Assembly (NCBI GenBank): GCA_017557405.1
Contig: JAFYYV010000028.1
Span: 248,001-312,000, forward strand
Source of the DNA: Prevotella sp.
Lineage (GTDB): Bacteria > Bacteroidota > Bacteroidia > Bacteroidales > Bacteroidaceae
Direction: 5' to 3'
Length of the DNA stretch: 64,000 nt
Below the pieces are notes generated by a model. That model saw only the letters and a list, made by a program, of their open reading frames with translations, had not been told where the DNA came from and did not search any database. Below are positions 36,516 to 44,779 of the stretch, in pieces; position 1 is the stretch's first letter; each line of letters starts with the position of its first letter. Made by a program: the position numbers and the translations under genes.

Positions 36516-37199
36516 ATGAAGAATGACAAAATGAAAAATCAGTACCGCGTGAACGAACAAATTCACGTTAGGGAAGTCCGCATTGTAGGCGACGGCGGTT
36601 CTGAAGTAGTCCCTACACGACAGGCACTTGATATGGCCCGCGAGCAGGGTGTGGATCTTGTGGAGATCTCCCCGAACGCCCAACCACCTGTTTGTCGTCT
36701 CATCGACTATTCAAAGTTCCTTTACCAGCAGAAGAAGCATCAGAAAGAAATGAAGGCCAAGCAGGTGAAGGTGGAAGTCAAGGAGATTCGTTTCGGTCCT
36801 CAAACCGATGAGCACGACTATCAGTTCAAACTGAAGCATGCAAAAGAGTTCCTTGAGGAAGGCAACAAGGTGAGAGCATACGTGTTCTTCCGCGGCCGTT
36901 CGATTCTGTTCAAAGAGCAAGGTGAGGTGCTGCTGTTGCGTTTTGCTAATGATTTGGAGGAATACGGTAAGGTTGAGCAGTTGCCAAAGCTCGAAGGCAA
37001 GAAGATGTTCCTCTATATGGCTCCGAAGAAAGCTGGTGTGGCAAAGAAGAGCCAGCAGAAGCGAGATAATGAGCGCCGTGAGGCCGAAGCAAAGGAAGCA
37101 GCCCGCCAGGAGGAAGAGACAAATGCCGCAGCCAACGGATTGTTTGCCAACGCCAAAGGTGGTGAGGAGCTGCTGAAGAAGCTTCAGGAAGGCGAATAG
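36516..37199 (+). CDS. infC: Translation initiation factor IF-3
   Basis: A protein of about 227 residues that keeps 30S subunits free and checks start codon pairing. The N-terminal domain ([36 protein letters not shown]) and C-terminal domain ([27 protein letters not shown]) are complete by about residue 175. It then continues in a 50-residue charged Lys/Glu/Ala tail, longer than in E. coli but common in Bacteroidota. An ATG at 36516 and another at 36531 (family start [11 protein letters not shown]) are both possible. It is the first gene of infC-rpmI-rplT. Confidence 0.96.
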   Translation: MKNDKMKNQYRVNEQIHVREVRIVGDGGSEVVPTRQALDMAREQGVDLVEISPNAQPPVCRLIDYSKFLYQQKKHQKEMKAKQVKVEVKEIRFGPQTDEHDYQFKLKHAKEFLEEGNKVRAYVFFRGRSILFKEQGEVLLLRFANDLEEYGKVEQLPKLEGKKMFLYMAPKKAGVAKKSQQKRDNERREAEAKEAARQEEETNAAANGLFANAKGGEELLKKLQEGE

Positions 37200-37311
37200 G
37201 TGAGAACCTGTTCCAACAATCAGGAAAAGAGAAAGAAACAAGGTGCGTAACGCCCGGTATATGCGTTGCCGCCGCTTTTATCAATAAAGTTAAATAAAAA
37301 ATTAAAAAACA

Positions 37312-37509
37312 ATGCCAAAAGTAAAGACAAATTCCGGTGCAAAAAAGCGTTTCCGCTTTACCGGTACAGGTAAGATTAAGCGTAATCATGCTTATCACAG
37401 TCACATTCTGACGAAGAAGACTAAGAAACAAAAGAGAAACCTCGTACACTCGACGATCGTCGATACGAGCAACATGAAGCAGGTGAAAGATTTGCTTTGT
37501 CTCCGTTAA
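37312..37509 (+). CDS. rpmI: 50S ribosomal protein L35
   Basis: A 65-residue basic protein of the large subunit, with the family pattern [20 protein letters not shown] and [14 protein letters not shown]. Length is as expected. It is 112 bases after infC and 36 before rplT, in the usual operon order. The infC-rpmI spacer contains a short hairpin (GTAACGC near 37245 with GCGTTGC near 37262), a position where ribosomal protein operons are often controlled; the case here is only suggestive. Confidence 0.97.
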   Translation: MPKVKTNSGAKKRFRFTGTGKIKRNHAYHSHILTKKTKKQKRNLVHSTIVDTSNMKQVKDLLCLR

Positions 37510-37545
37510 TTTATCAATTAGTTGAACATTTAAAGAAGAAAAATT

Positions 37546-37890
37546 ATGCCAAGATCAGTAAATCATGTTGCTTCTAAAGCAAGAAGAAAGAGAATTCTGA
37601 AGCTCACTAAGGGATATTACGGAGCACGTAAGAATGTTTGGACAGTTGCAAAGAACACTTGGGAGAAGGGTTTAACTTATGCATACCGCGATCGCCGCAA
37701 CAAGAAGCGCACTTTCCGCGCTCTTTGGATTCAGCGTATCAATGCTGCCGCCCGTTTGGAGGGTATGAGCTATTCGAAGCTGATGGGTGCTCTCACAAAG
37801 GCTGGTATCGAGATCAACCGTAAGGTTCTTGCCGACCTGGCTATGAACAACCCCGAGGCTTTCAAGGCTATCGTGAACAAAGTGAAGTAA
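37546..37890 (+). CDS. rplT: 50S ribosomal protein L20
   Basis: A 114-residue large-subunit assembly protein. It has the basic N-terminal extension ([19 protein letters not shown]), [10 protein letters not shown] and the globular domain ending in [16 protein letters not shown]. In other bacteria L20 binds its own mRNA and represses the operon. It closes the infC operon and is followed by a terminator. Confidence 0.98.
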   Translation: MPRSVNHVASKARRKRILKLTKGYYGARKNVWTVAKNTWEKGLTYAYRDRRNKKRTFRALWIQRINAAARLEGMSYSKLMGALTKAGIEINRKVLADLAMNNPEAFKAIVNKVK

Positions 37891-37918
37891 ACAAACAAGA
37901 CTTCTGACTATATGAAAA

Positions 37919-37952
37919 GCCGATGCTCAACGATTTGGGCATCGGTTTTTTG
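37919..37952 (+). terminator. Terminator of the infC-rpmI-rplT operon
   Basis: GCCGATGC (37919-37926) pairs with GCATCGG (37939-37945), followed by TTTTTTG. Confidence 0.88.
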
Positions 37953-37967
37953 TTTGTATAATATTTT

Positions 37968-38044
37968 AACTCCAAACTCCAAACTCCAAACTCCTAATTT
38001 CTAATTTCTAATTCTTCACTCTTCATTCTTCATTCTTCATTCTT
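37968..38044. repeat. Heptamer array of 11 units containing a stop codon
   Basis: AACTCCA three times, AACTCCT, AATTTCT twice, AATTCTT, CACTCTT and CATTCTT three times, in strict 7-base register. The units drift gradually from one sequence to the next. The stop codon of the TPR gene (38037-38039) lies within it. Confidence 0.9.
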
Positions 38045-38753
38045 CCTTGATGAAGATCTGATGTTCATAAATGTCGCTCAGGTTGATATCGTTGATGATA
38101 CGTCCTTTGATCGTATCGCGCACCACCAATTGCTCTTCTTGCAAGATTTGCTTGTCGGGCGTCAATCCTTTTATCATCTTCTCTATCTGTGCTATTCTCG
38201 GCTTGTCGCTCTCGAAATTGCGGAATTGCTGATAGTAGGCGAGTGCTGAGTTAAAATAATCGTAAGCGGTCAGCGTGTCCTTGTTGAACAAATGGCAATA
38301 ACCCAACCGATAGAAAGCATCCGATTTCTCGTTGTTGTAGCAAACGTTGACCATCTGCTCGTAATAACCGATGGCTTTTTCGTATTGACCCAGATTGAAA
38401 TGGCTCTCGGCGTTGATATAATAATAGATGGAACGCTCGTGTGGGGCAAATGGCTCCAACTGGGGAATGAGCGAATCGAGATATTCACAAGTTTTCTCAT
38501 CGTTCCAATCGTAATAATAGCAAACGGCCAAGAATGCCCTGAATCGAGGATTGAGCGTGTAGCGTTTGTCCAGTTTGTCAAAAAGCAGGAGTGCCTCGTG
38601 GAATTTCCCACTTTGGAAGTATTCGATGGCTTTCCCGAGCATCTCGCTATCACTGGCAGGTGTACGTGATTGTGCTCTTGCTGGCAACATGACGTAGCAT
38701 GAGATAATGATGTAGGCAAATACCAGAGACACGACAAACAACTTCCGTTTCAT
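38037..38753 (-). CDS. Secreted TPR-repeat protein
   Basis: A 238-residue protein with a signal peptide (hydrophobic 5-21, cleavage near PARAQS) and several tetratricopeptide repeats: LGKAIEYFQSGKFHEALLLF, the AVCYYYDWNDEKTCEYLDSL region, AESHFNLGQYEKAIGYYEQM and YRLGYCHLFNKDTLTAYDYF. TPR proteins act as binding scaffolds; no enzyme motif is present. It is the last gene of a folK/M64/TPR operon (24-base spacing), and its final codons are made of the heptamer repeat, so the KEE end is probably a recent addition. Confidence 0.82.
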   Translation of the reverse strand: MKRKLFVVSLVFAYIIISCYVMLPARAQSRTPASDSEMLGKAIEYFQSGKFHEALLLFDKLDKRYTLNPRFRAFLAVCYYYDWNDEKTCEYLDSLIPQLEPFAPHERSIYYYINAESHFNLGQYEKAIGYYEQMVNVCYNNEKSDAFYRLGYCHLFNKDTLTAYDYFNSALAYYQQFRNFESDKPRIAQIEKMIKGLTPDKQILQEEQLVVRDTIKGRIINDINLSDIYEHQIFIKEE

Positions 38754-38777
38754 CTTCTCAATCGTCCTTGTGTTCCT

Positions 38778-40058
38778 TTATTCTTTTGTGGTGTAGAAGT
38801 CAATCAATCGTGTGAGTGCACGTTGGCAGACAGGACAGAACTCTGGATTCTCATTCGTACGCATACGGCAATCGGGAAGTGCACGATACACTCCTTTCAT
38901 GCTATAGCCAGCTCCCTCATAGAGGCCCACCTTGTTCTTGTCTTTGCCAACAGGAGTGGGAGTAGGCGTCTTTTTGTCCATCATGTCCTCCCATTTTCCG
39001 TGAAAATCGGCAAGCGTGGTGAGGTTAGGCTCCCAAGGTTCTACATCGTGCGGATACATGGGAATGTCTTCGTATTCATAGGCATATTCATCACCAAGTC
39101 CACAGAAGCTATGTCCGAACTCGTGCACCACCACAGGCTTGTACTTTGAGTGGTGGGTGGATGTGAGATTGTAAAGGTTGAGAATGCCACCACCACCATA
39201 TCTATCAGAGTTCACCAGCACGATAATGTGCTCGTATGGAGTGCCAGCCAACCAGTCGTGCATGTCTTTGAGGTTCAATGTCGTGAGATAGCGTTGGCTG
39301 TAGAATGTGTCAAAATGTGAATGCAGAGCCGTATTCTTCCAAATGCCTTTGCTGGGTTCACTCGTACCGCTTTCCTTTGATGGAGCCTTCACAGCCACGA
39401 TGTTGAACCGTTGACGCATGGATTTGAAAGGTTCATGGGCAAACAAAGCCTCGATGGCCACTTGGGTGTCTTCCAGGAAGAGCGGCATTTCCTCTTCGGT
39501 GTATCCTTCAGCCAGATAGGCAAGATGAATGCAACGAGTGGTGTCAGCCGCTTGTTGGAGTGTCACGTATGGAGTCACGTCATAGTATCCAATATGGCGG
39601 ATGAGAATGTCAGTAGGTACCACTTGGTGGGTTAATGTAGCCATCACCTCACGGCGATTGTTGCGCAAGTCAACGGTGATGTCAACGGTGTCTTTGGGCA
39701 TAGGAACCAGAAAGACATTCTCAAACGATTTCCTGATGGTTTGTGCTTCAGGGTAGGAAAGCCATTCTTGGAAAAGCGTAGAGAATGAATTCCGATAGAT
39801 GACTGTTTGGGTCTTGTGGTCCTTCACCGTGATTTGTCCGTTTCCCTCGACAGGCAGTTCGCTCAATCTTTGCCGTTTTCCATACCATCCAGGAACGCTG
39901 TTCAGTTGGTCGACGGATATTTCTTGATGATTCACATCACCTGAGAACTGGTAATCGATTCTCAGTGTGTTGTCCTCAAAATAGTTATCAAACGATTGTG
40001 CATTGGCAAGACAACATAGTTGAACAAACGTCACCAATGCAATTATTCTCTTTTTCAT
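38778..40058 (-). CDS. M64 (IgA peptidase) family metallopeptidase
   Basis: A 426-residue secreted protein with a signal peptide (residues 1-20, ending LANAQ). The zinc motif is VVHEFGHSFCGLGDEY (His312, His316 and a downstream Asp/Glu ligand). Peptidase family M64 was founded on the IgA protease of Clostridium ramosum, but Bacteroidota members are common and their substrates are mostly unknown, so IgA cleavage should not be assumed. The N-terminal 110 residues form the M64-specific beta domain (DNTLRIDYQFSGD). Four Cys near the C-terminus (CRM..CPVC) may form a small metal site. It lies between folK and the TPR gene. Confidence 0.88.
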   Translation of the reverse strand: MKKRIIALVTFVQLCCLANAQSFDNYFEDNTLRIDYQFSGDVNHQEISVDQLNSVPGWYGKRQRLSELPVEGNGQITVKDHKTQTVIYRNSFSTLFQEWLSYPEAQTIRKSFENVFLVPMPKDTVDITVDLRNNRREVMATLTHQVVPTDILIRHIGYYDVTPYVTLQQAADTTRCIHLAYLAEGYTEEEMPLFLEDTQVAIEALFAHEPFKSMRQRFNIVAVKAPSKESGTSEPSKGIWKNTALHSHFDTFYSQRYLTTLNLKDMHDWLAGTPYEHIIVLVNSDRYGGGGILNLYNLTSTHHSKYKPVVVHEFGHSFCGLGDEYAYEYEDIPMYPHDVEPWEPNLTTLADFHGKWEDMMDKKTPTPTPVGKDKNKVGLYEGAGYSMKGVYRALPDCRMRTNENPEFCPVCQRALTRLIDFYTTKE

Positions 40059-40082
40059 AAGTCTTTGATTATAGGATATATA

Positions 40083-40484
40083 TCATTGATTACTTAATGA
40101 TTCGATTTTAGCTTCCAACTCACCCAGAAGTTTTAAGATGTAGGGACGAGTCCAGTCTTTTTCGTGATAGACCTCATCATTATATTTCAAGATGTCAATG
40201 TCCATTCGTATGACATTTGTGCGTCTCAAAGATTTGCCATCGCCACATCTTCTTTCAATCTGTTTCAGTGCCATTTCCAGTTGCTTCACCTGGTGGGTCG
40301 TCTCGGCATAAGCCAAGCAGTTGAGGAACTTGTCCGATTCGATGTTGATAGGATCTGTCCAGATGCATGAAGTGAAGACAACACCCTTGAAGAGATGTTG
40401 AAGCAGACCTCTGGCTTTTTCCATGTTTTTCTTAGCATCCTTGTTGGAGCCTAAGGCGATTAGTAGTGTTGCTTTTTTTTCCAT
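40083..40484 (-). CDS. folK: HPPK-like folate pyrophosphokinase
   Basis: A 133-residue protein related to 6-hydroxymethyl-7,8-dihydropterin pyrophosphokinase (folate pathway). The start LLIALGSNKDAKKNMEKA and the motif RMDIDILKYND (the metal-binding D-x-D of the family) are visible. It is about 25 residues shorter than E. coli FolK and has a divergent central loop, so activity is likely but not certain. A TAATTTTG box on the minus strand (40490-40497) ends 5 bases before the ATG, which predicts a near-leaderless transcript. It heads an operon with the M64 peptidase and the TPR protein. Confidence 0.8.
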   Translation of the reverse strand: MEKKATLLIALGSNKDAKKNMEKARGLLQHLFKGVVFTSCIWTDPINIESDKFLNCLAYAETTHQVKQLEMALKQIERRCGDGKSLRRTNVIRMDIDILKYNDEVYHEKDWTRPYILKLLGELEAKIESLSNQ

Positions 40485-40524
40485 CTCTGCAAAATTACTA
40501 ATTATTCTTAAATGGCGTTCATGT

Positions 40525-40556
40525 TTTGTGTTTTTTTATGATTTTCATTATATTTG
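40525..40556 (+). promoter_or_regulatory. Promoter of the GH73-LysM gene
   Basis: TTTG (40525-40528), 20-base spacer and TATATTTG (40549-40556); divergent from folK. Confidence 0.75.
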
Positions 40557-40586
40557 CAACTGTTTGAAGACAACCAATGACCCATC

Positions 40587-41507
40587 ATGAATAAAAAAAC
40601 ATATCTGTTCGTTCTATTGTTCCTTTCAGCTGTTTCTCTCAGTGCCCAAACTGCAAAGTGGAACCAGCGATATCAGTCGTATATTGATAAATACAAGGAT
40701 TTAGCCATTCAAGAGATGTTGCGCTACAACATTCCAGCCAGCATCACGTTGGCACAAGGAATATTGGAGAGTGGAGCAGGAGAGAGCGAACTATGTCGCA
40801 AGGGAAATAATCATTTCGGTATCAAATGCCACGATTGGACAGGGGCAAAAGTATATCATGATGATGATGCTACAGGAGAGTGCTTCCGTGCTTATAAGAC
40901 AGCCATTGAAAGCTATGAGGACCACAGCAAGTTCCTCTCCAACTCAAAACGATATAGCAAGCTCTTCCAATTGTCTCGCACCGATTACAAAGGTTGGGCA
41001 CATGGATTGAAAGAATGTGGTTATGCCACCAATCCCCGCTATGCGTATAGTCTGATAGACTTGATTGAACTCTATAAGCTGAACGAATATGATCGTGCCA
41101 CCTCATACGACAAGTTCATGGCACAACACACTGGGAAGGCATCGAAGCAGACGACAACAGATTTGCATCCCATCAAGATCTATAACAAGAACTATTATCT
41201 GTACGCACGCAAGGGAGATACTTATCGTTCCATAGCCAAAGAGATAGGCATCAAGGCCAAGAAGTTGGCAAAATACAATGAGCGTGATGTCAACGATGTG
41301 CTTGAGCCTGGTGAGATTGTCTATTTGAAGAAGAAGCAGAAGAAAGCAGACCGCAAATACATGGACCCCATCCATGTGGTGAAGGCAGGTGAAAGCATGT
41401 ATAGCATCTCACAATTGTATGGAATGCAATTGAAATACCTATATAAGCTCAACCACCTTTCTCCCGATTATCAGATAAAGATTGGAGCACGCCTCAAGGT
41501 TTATTGA
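40587..41507 (+). CDS. Secreted glucosaminidase (GH73) with two LysM domains
   Basis: A 306-residue cell-wall hydrolase. Signal peptide 1-20 (SLSAQ). The GH73 N-acetylglucosaminidase domain spans about 25-160, with ITLAQGILESGAGESELCRKGNNHFGIK holding the catalytic Glu. Two LysM peptidoglycan-binding motifs follow: YYLYARKGDTYRSIAKEIGI and IHVVKAGESMYSISQLYGM. It probably cuts glycan strands during growth or division. It has its own promoter and is followed by a symmetric terminator hairpin. Confidence 0.92.
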   Translation: MNKKTYLFVLLFLSAVSLSAQTAKWNQRYQSYIDKYKDLAIQEMLRYNIPASITLAQGILESGAGESELCRKGNNHFGIKCHDWTGAKVYHDDDATGECFRAYKTAIESYEDHSKFLSNSKRYSKLFQLSRTDYKGWAHGLKECGYATNPRYAYSLIDLIELYKLNEYDRATSYDKFMAQHTGKASKQTTTDLHPIKIYNKNYYLYARKGDTYRSIAKEIGIKAKKLAKYNERDVNDVLEPGEIVYLKKKQKKADRKYMDPIHVVKAGESMYSISQLYGMQLKYLYKLNHLSPDYQIKIGARLKVY

Positions 41508-41542
41508 AGCCGCTAGTTTCTCCATCTGCAAGTCATCATAAA

Positions 41543-41578
41543 ATTAAAGCGCCTCAAAACATATTGAAGCGCTTTAAT
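41543..41578. terminator. Bidirectional terminator hairpin
   Basis: ATTAAAGCGC (41543-41552) pairs with GCGCTTTAAT (41569-41578). It separates the plus-strand hydrolase gene from the convergent acidic-protein gene and can serve both. Confidence 0.8.
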
Positions 41579-41604
41579 GATTATTAGTATCTTCTCAAAA
41601 TGTA

Positions 41605-42414
41605 TTAATATCCATCATCCTCATCAGAGACATCGGCTGCTTCGAGTGTGAGGTCTTCTGGGTCAGTCTCAAAGGTGGTTCGATAGCTTTCCTCAGTCAG
41701 CTTGTCCTCATCAAAGTCATCATCCTCATCGATGTCATTGTAGTGGTCTTCCACCTCCACATCCTCGTCTTCGTTGATTTCCTCTTCGCTGATTTCCTCT
41801 TCCTCATCAGGATCAAACTTCTTCTTGGGCTTCTCAATGATGGGTTTCACCTTGGCGAAGATAGCCTCCACCCAAGTGCCTTTCGAAATCTCAAGCACCT
41901 CAAATCCATCGTTCACCTTCTTTTCATACATTCCACCTGGTTTGTGCAAACGGTCTTTGGGAAGGGTGGTGGTGCTGATGTCGAATCCACTCTCAATGAT
42001 GTCCTTGATGCTCTGTGACAAAGACTCCCAGCCACCACCAAAGTTGCGGTCAATCACTTCCATGAGTTTGGCTGCACTGATGTGGCGGATGTTCTCATAG
42101 GTGAGGTCAGTCACACGCAGGATGGGACGTTTCTTGATGGCCCATTTCAGTTTTGTGTTATCATCAATTCTCAACGAGGCCACCTTGTACCCGCGTTCTT
42201 CATATTTCTTGATCACCTCGGGTTTGTCAACCTTCACTTCCTCCACCTCGAATGCACTCTTGATGATGTCAATGTAGTGGCGCATGTTGTCTTTCAGGTC
42301 TGCGTCTTTCTCTGCAGCCTCCCACATTCTGAAGATGTCATTTTCCTGCACGTCCCATACGTTGCTTTTGGTCAATGTCTTCAATGTCTGCGATTTCTTT
42401 GCCTGTTCTTTCAT
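41605..42414 (-). CDS. Cytoplasmic protein of unknown function with long acidic tail
   Basis: A 269-residue protein that I do not recognise. No signal peptide. Residues 1-195 are a mixed alpha/beta part with many charged residues (VWDVQENDIFRMWEAAEKD; ISAAKLMEVIDRNFGGGWESL). The last 70 residues are about half Asp/Glu with few hydrophobics, so probably disordered. A tail like this could mimic nucleic acid or bind a basic partner, which is speculation. It is 27 bases downstream of the nitrilase-family gene on the same strand and convergent with the GH73 gene. Confidence 0.75.
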   Translation of the reverse strand: MKEQAKKSQTLKTLTKSNVWDVQENDIFRMWEAAEKDADLKDNMRHYIDIIKSAFEVEEVKVDKPEVIKKYEERGYKVASLRIDDNTKLKWAIKKRPILRVTDLTYENIRHISAAKLMEVIDRNFGGGWESLSQSIKDIIESGFDISTTTLPKDRLHKPGGMYEKKVNDGFEVLEISKGTWVEAIFAKVKPIIEKPKKKFDPDEEEEISEEEINEDEDVEVEDHYNDIDEDDDFDEDKLTEESYRTTFETDPEDLTLEAADVSDEDDGY

Positions 42415-42441
42415 ATTGTATTTTGTATTTTGTTTATCAAA

Positions 42442-43200
42442 TTAGAATCTATCACGTTCTTCGAGCACTCTGAATTTCCCTCTCAGACGGTTGAGGCTCT
42501 CAAGTTGAATGTCAGCAGTGATGAATTGCTGTTTGTTCGAAATGGCTTGAGCGATGGTGTGACCTTTTGGACTCACAACCACACTACGTCCTATGTATTG
42601 GCATGACTCATCACTCCCAACACGATTGCAACCAATCAGGAAACATTGGTTCTCAATGGCACGAGCACGAGTCAATATCTGCCATGCATTCTGACGAGAC
42701 TGAGGCCAGTTTGCCACCACAATGATGGCATCATAATCATCATGATAGCGCACCCACAAGGGGAAACGCAGGTCATAGCATGTGACAAGCAGGAACCTGA
42801 ATCCTTTGTAATGTACCACTGTACGATCAAGTCCTGCCTCGTAGAATGTGTCTTCACCACCATAGCGGAAAAGATGATGCTTGTCATAATACTGGTATTC
42901 CCCATCAGGAGTCACAAAATACTGGCGGTTCCGATAGGTGCCATCACTTCTGTTGAAGATAGAGATGCTACCACAAATGGCTGCATTGAATTGGTCTGCC
43001 TTTTCTTTCATCCACTCGAGAGAATCTCCTCCATCAGGTTCAGCAATACCCATTGGATTGGTGGCAAATCCAGTACTCCACATCTCCGGCAACACATAGA
43101 GGTCACTTGGCTCAGCCTCCGTTATCATTTTGAGGGCATTGTCAGCGTTCTTCTTGGGATCTCCCCATTGAATGTCGGTTTGGAGTATTGTTATCTTCAT
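42442..43200 (-). CDS. Nitrilase-superfamily carbon-nitrogen hydrolase (omega-amidase-like)
   Basis: A 252-residue cytoplasmic amidase. The catalytic triad of the superfamily is visible: Glu in VLPEMWSTGF, Lys in YYDKHHLFRYGGE and Cys in LVTCYDLRFPLW. The size and the MWSTGF and KHHLF segments resemble YafV/Nit2-type omega-amidases, which repair or recycle 2-oxoglutaramate; the substrate is inferred. The start at 43200 is preferred: a longer frame to 43308 runs through a TATTTTTG box near 43223 and shows no family similarity. Confidence 0.9.
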   Translation of the reverse strand: MKITILQTDIQWGDPKKNADNALKMITEAEPSDLYVLPEMWSTGFATNPMGIAEPDGGDSLEWMKEKADQFNAAICGSISIFNRSDGTYRNRQYFVTPDGEYQYYDKHHLFRYGGEDTFYEAGLDRTVVHYKGFRFLLVTCYDLRFPLWVRYHDDYDAIIVVANWPQSRQNAWQILTRARAIENQCFLIGCNRVGSDESCQYIGRSVVVSPKGHTIAQAISNKQQFITADIQLESLNRLRGKFRVLEERDRF

Positions 43201-43322
43201 CTCAATCTTATCGTTGGTGCAAAAATAAACAGAATGTACTGAATGAGCAAACTTTTTTATACAAAAATTTTTGAGAAATGAAAAAATGTGCACAAAAGTA
43301 TCTCTCACTCTGAACTTTTTCG

Positions 43323-43330
43323 TATCTTTG
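43323..43330 (+). promoter_or_regulatory. -7 box of rarA with very short leader
   Basis: TATCTTTG ends 7 bases before the rarA ATG at 43338. No TTTG is found at the standard distance upstream. Confidence 0.5.
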
Positions 43331-43337
43331 TGCCATT

Positions 43338-44612
43338 ATGAGTACACCATTAGCAGAAAGAATGCGTCCTCATACGCTCGATGAATATGTTGGGCAGAAA
43401 CACCTGGTGGGTGAGGGAGCTATCCTGCGCAAGATGATTGATGCAGGTAGAGTTTCCTCTTTCATCCTTTGGGGCCCTCCAGGAGTGGGGAAGACCACCT
43501 TGGCACAAATCATCGCCCACAAGCTTGAGACTCCCTTCTACACACTCAGTGCTGTGACAAGTGGAGTGAAGGATGTGCGTGATGTGATTGATCGTGCCAA
43601 GAACAATCGTTTCTTCTCCACTGCATCTCCCATCTTGTTCATTGATGAGATTCATCGTTTCAACAAGTCCCAGCAGGATTCACTCTTGGGGGCTGTGGAG
43701 CGTGGTGATGTGACATTGATAGGTGCCACCACTGAGAACCCATCCTTTGAGGTCATACGTCCCCTGTTGTCACGTTGTCAGTTGTATGTGCTCAAGTCCT
43801 TGGAAAAAGACGATCTGTTGGAGTTGCTCCATCGTGCCATCAAAGAGGATGTGGAGTTGAAGAATCGCAACATTGTGCTCAAGGAGACCAATGCCATCTT
43901 GCGCTATAGTGGTGGTGATGCCCGTAAGTTGCTCAATATCCTGGAGTTGGTAGTGGAGGCTGCAGGCACCGATGAGGTGGAGATTACAGATGATATTGTA
44001 GTAGCTCGTTTGCAACAATCACCTTTGGCTTATGACAAGGATGGTGAGATGCACTATGACATCATCTCGGCATTCATCAAGAGCATTCGAGGGAGTGACC
44101 CTGATGCTGCCCTCTATTGGATGGCTCGTATGATAGAAGGAGGAGAAGACCCCAAGTTCATTGCCCGAAGATTGGTTATCAGTGCTGCTGAGGATATAGG
44201 ACTAGCCAATCCCAATGCACTCCTGTTGGCAAATGCTGCTTTCGATGCTGTGAACAAGTTGGGATGGCCTGAAGGTCGAATACCACTTGCTGAGGCTGCA
44301 GTCTATTTGGCTACGAGTCCCAAGAGCAACTCTGCTTATCTGGGTATTGATGCTGCATTGAGTGTGGTGCGTCAAACAGGAAATCTGCCTGTTCCTTTGC
44401 ATCTTCGTAATGCACCCACTGAGTTGATGAAGCAGTTGGGATATAGCGATGGTTACAAGTATAGTCACGATTTCCCTGGCAATTTTGTGGTACAGCAATT
44501 CATGCCCGATGACCTGCAGAACACACGTTTGTGGCATGCTCAGCATTCCCCTTCAGAGGAGAAGCAATACCAGTGGATGCTAAAGTGTTGGGGGGAACGG
44601 TACAAAGATTAA
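43338..44612 (+). CDS. rarA: Replication-associated recombination protein A
   Basis: A 424-residue clamp-loader-like AAA+ ATPase that acts at stalled replication forks (MgsA/Mgs1/WRNIP1 family). Walker A GPPGVGKTT (about 46-54), Walker B ILFIDEIHRF (about 98-107), sensor 1 GATTENPSFE and arginine finger RPLLSRC are visible. The C-terminal tetramerisation part has DPDAALYWMARMIEGGEDPKFIARRL. Complete length. A C/G-rich hairpin repeat begins 2 bases after the stop codon. Confidence 0.97.
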   Translation: MSTPLAERMRPHTLDEYVGQKHLVGEGAILRKMIDAGRVSSFILWGPPGVGKTTLAQIIAHKLETPFYTLSAVTSGVKDVRDVIDRAKNNRFFSTASPILFIDEIHRFNKSQQDSLLGAVERGDVTLIGATTENPSFEVIRPLLSRCQLYVLKSLEKDDLLELLHRAIKEDVELKNRNIVLKETNAILRYSGGDARKLLNILELVVEAAGTDEVEITDDIVVARLQQSPLAYDKDGEMHYDIISAFIKSIRGSDPDAALYWMARMIEGGEDPKFIARRLVISAAEDIGLANPNALLLANAAFDAVNKLGWPEGRIPLAEAAVYLATSPKSNSAYLGIDAALSVVRQTGNLPVPLHLRNAPTELMKQLGYSDGYKYSHDFPGNFVVQQFMPDDLQNTRLWHAQHSPSEEKQYQWMLKCWGERYKD

Positions 44613-44613
44613 T

Positions 44614-44642
44614 GGCCCCCTCCATCTCCCCCCGAAGGGGGA
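44614..44642. repeat. C/G-rich hairpin repeat G4
   Basis: GGCCCCCTCC-ATCT-CCCCCC-GAAG-GGGG directly after the rarA stop. The inner stem CCCCC/GGGGG could serve as a terminator stem. An A-rich stretch of AAATTAA-like units follows (44648-44675). Confidence 0.75.
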
Positions 44643-44779
44643 ATTATAAAATTAAAAAATTAAGAAATTAAAAAAAGATAAGATTGTGAAAGGCGTTTGG
44701 GAGTTAAAGCAATTGCCAGTTTGGCTAATGTCCCTTTAAGCCCTCTCACTCCCCTTTATACCCTTTAAGCATTAAATAA

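Noticed and set aside
38778-40058. Calling the M64 peptidase an IgA protease
   Set aside because: The zinc motif supports the family only; most Bacteroidota members have unknown substrates.
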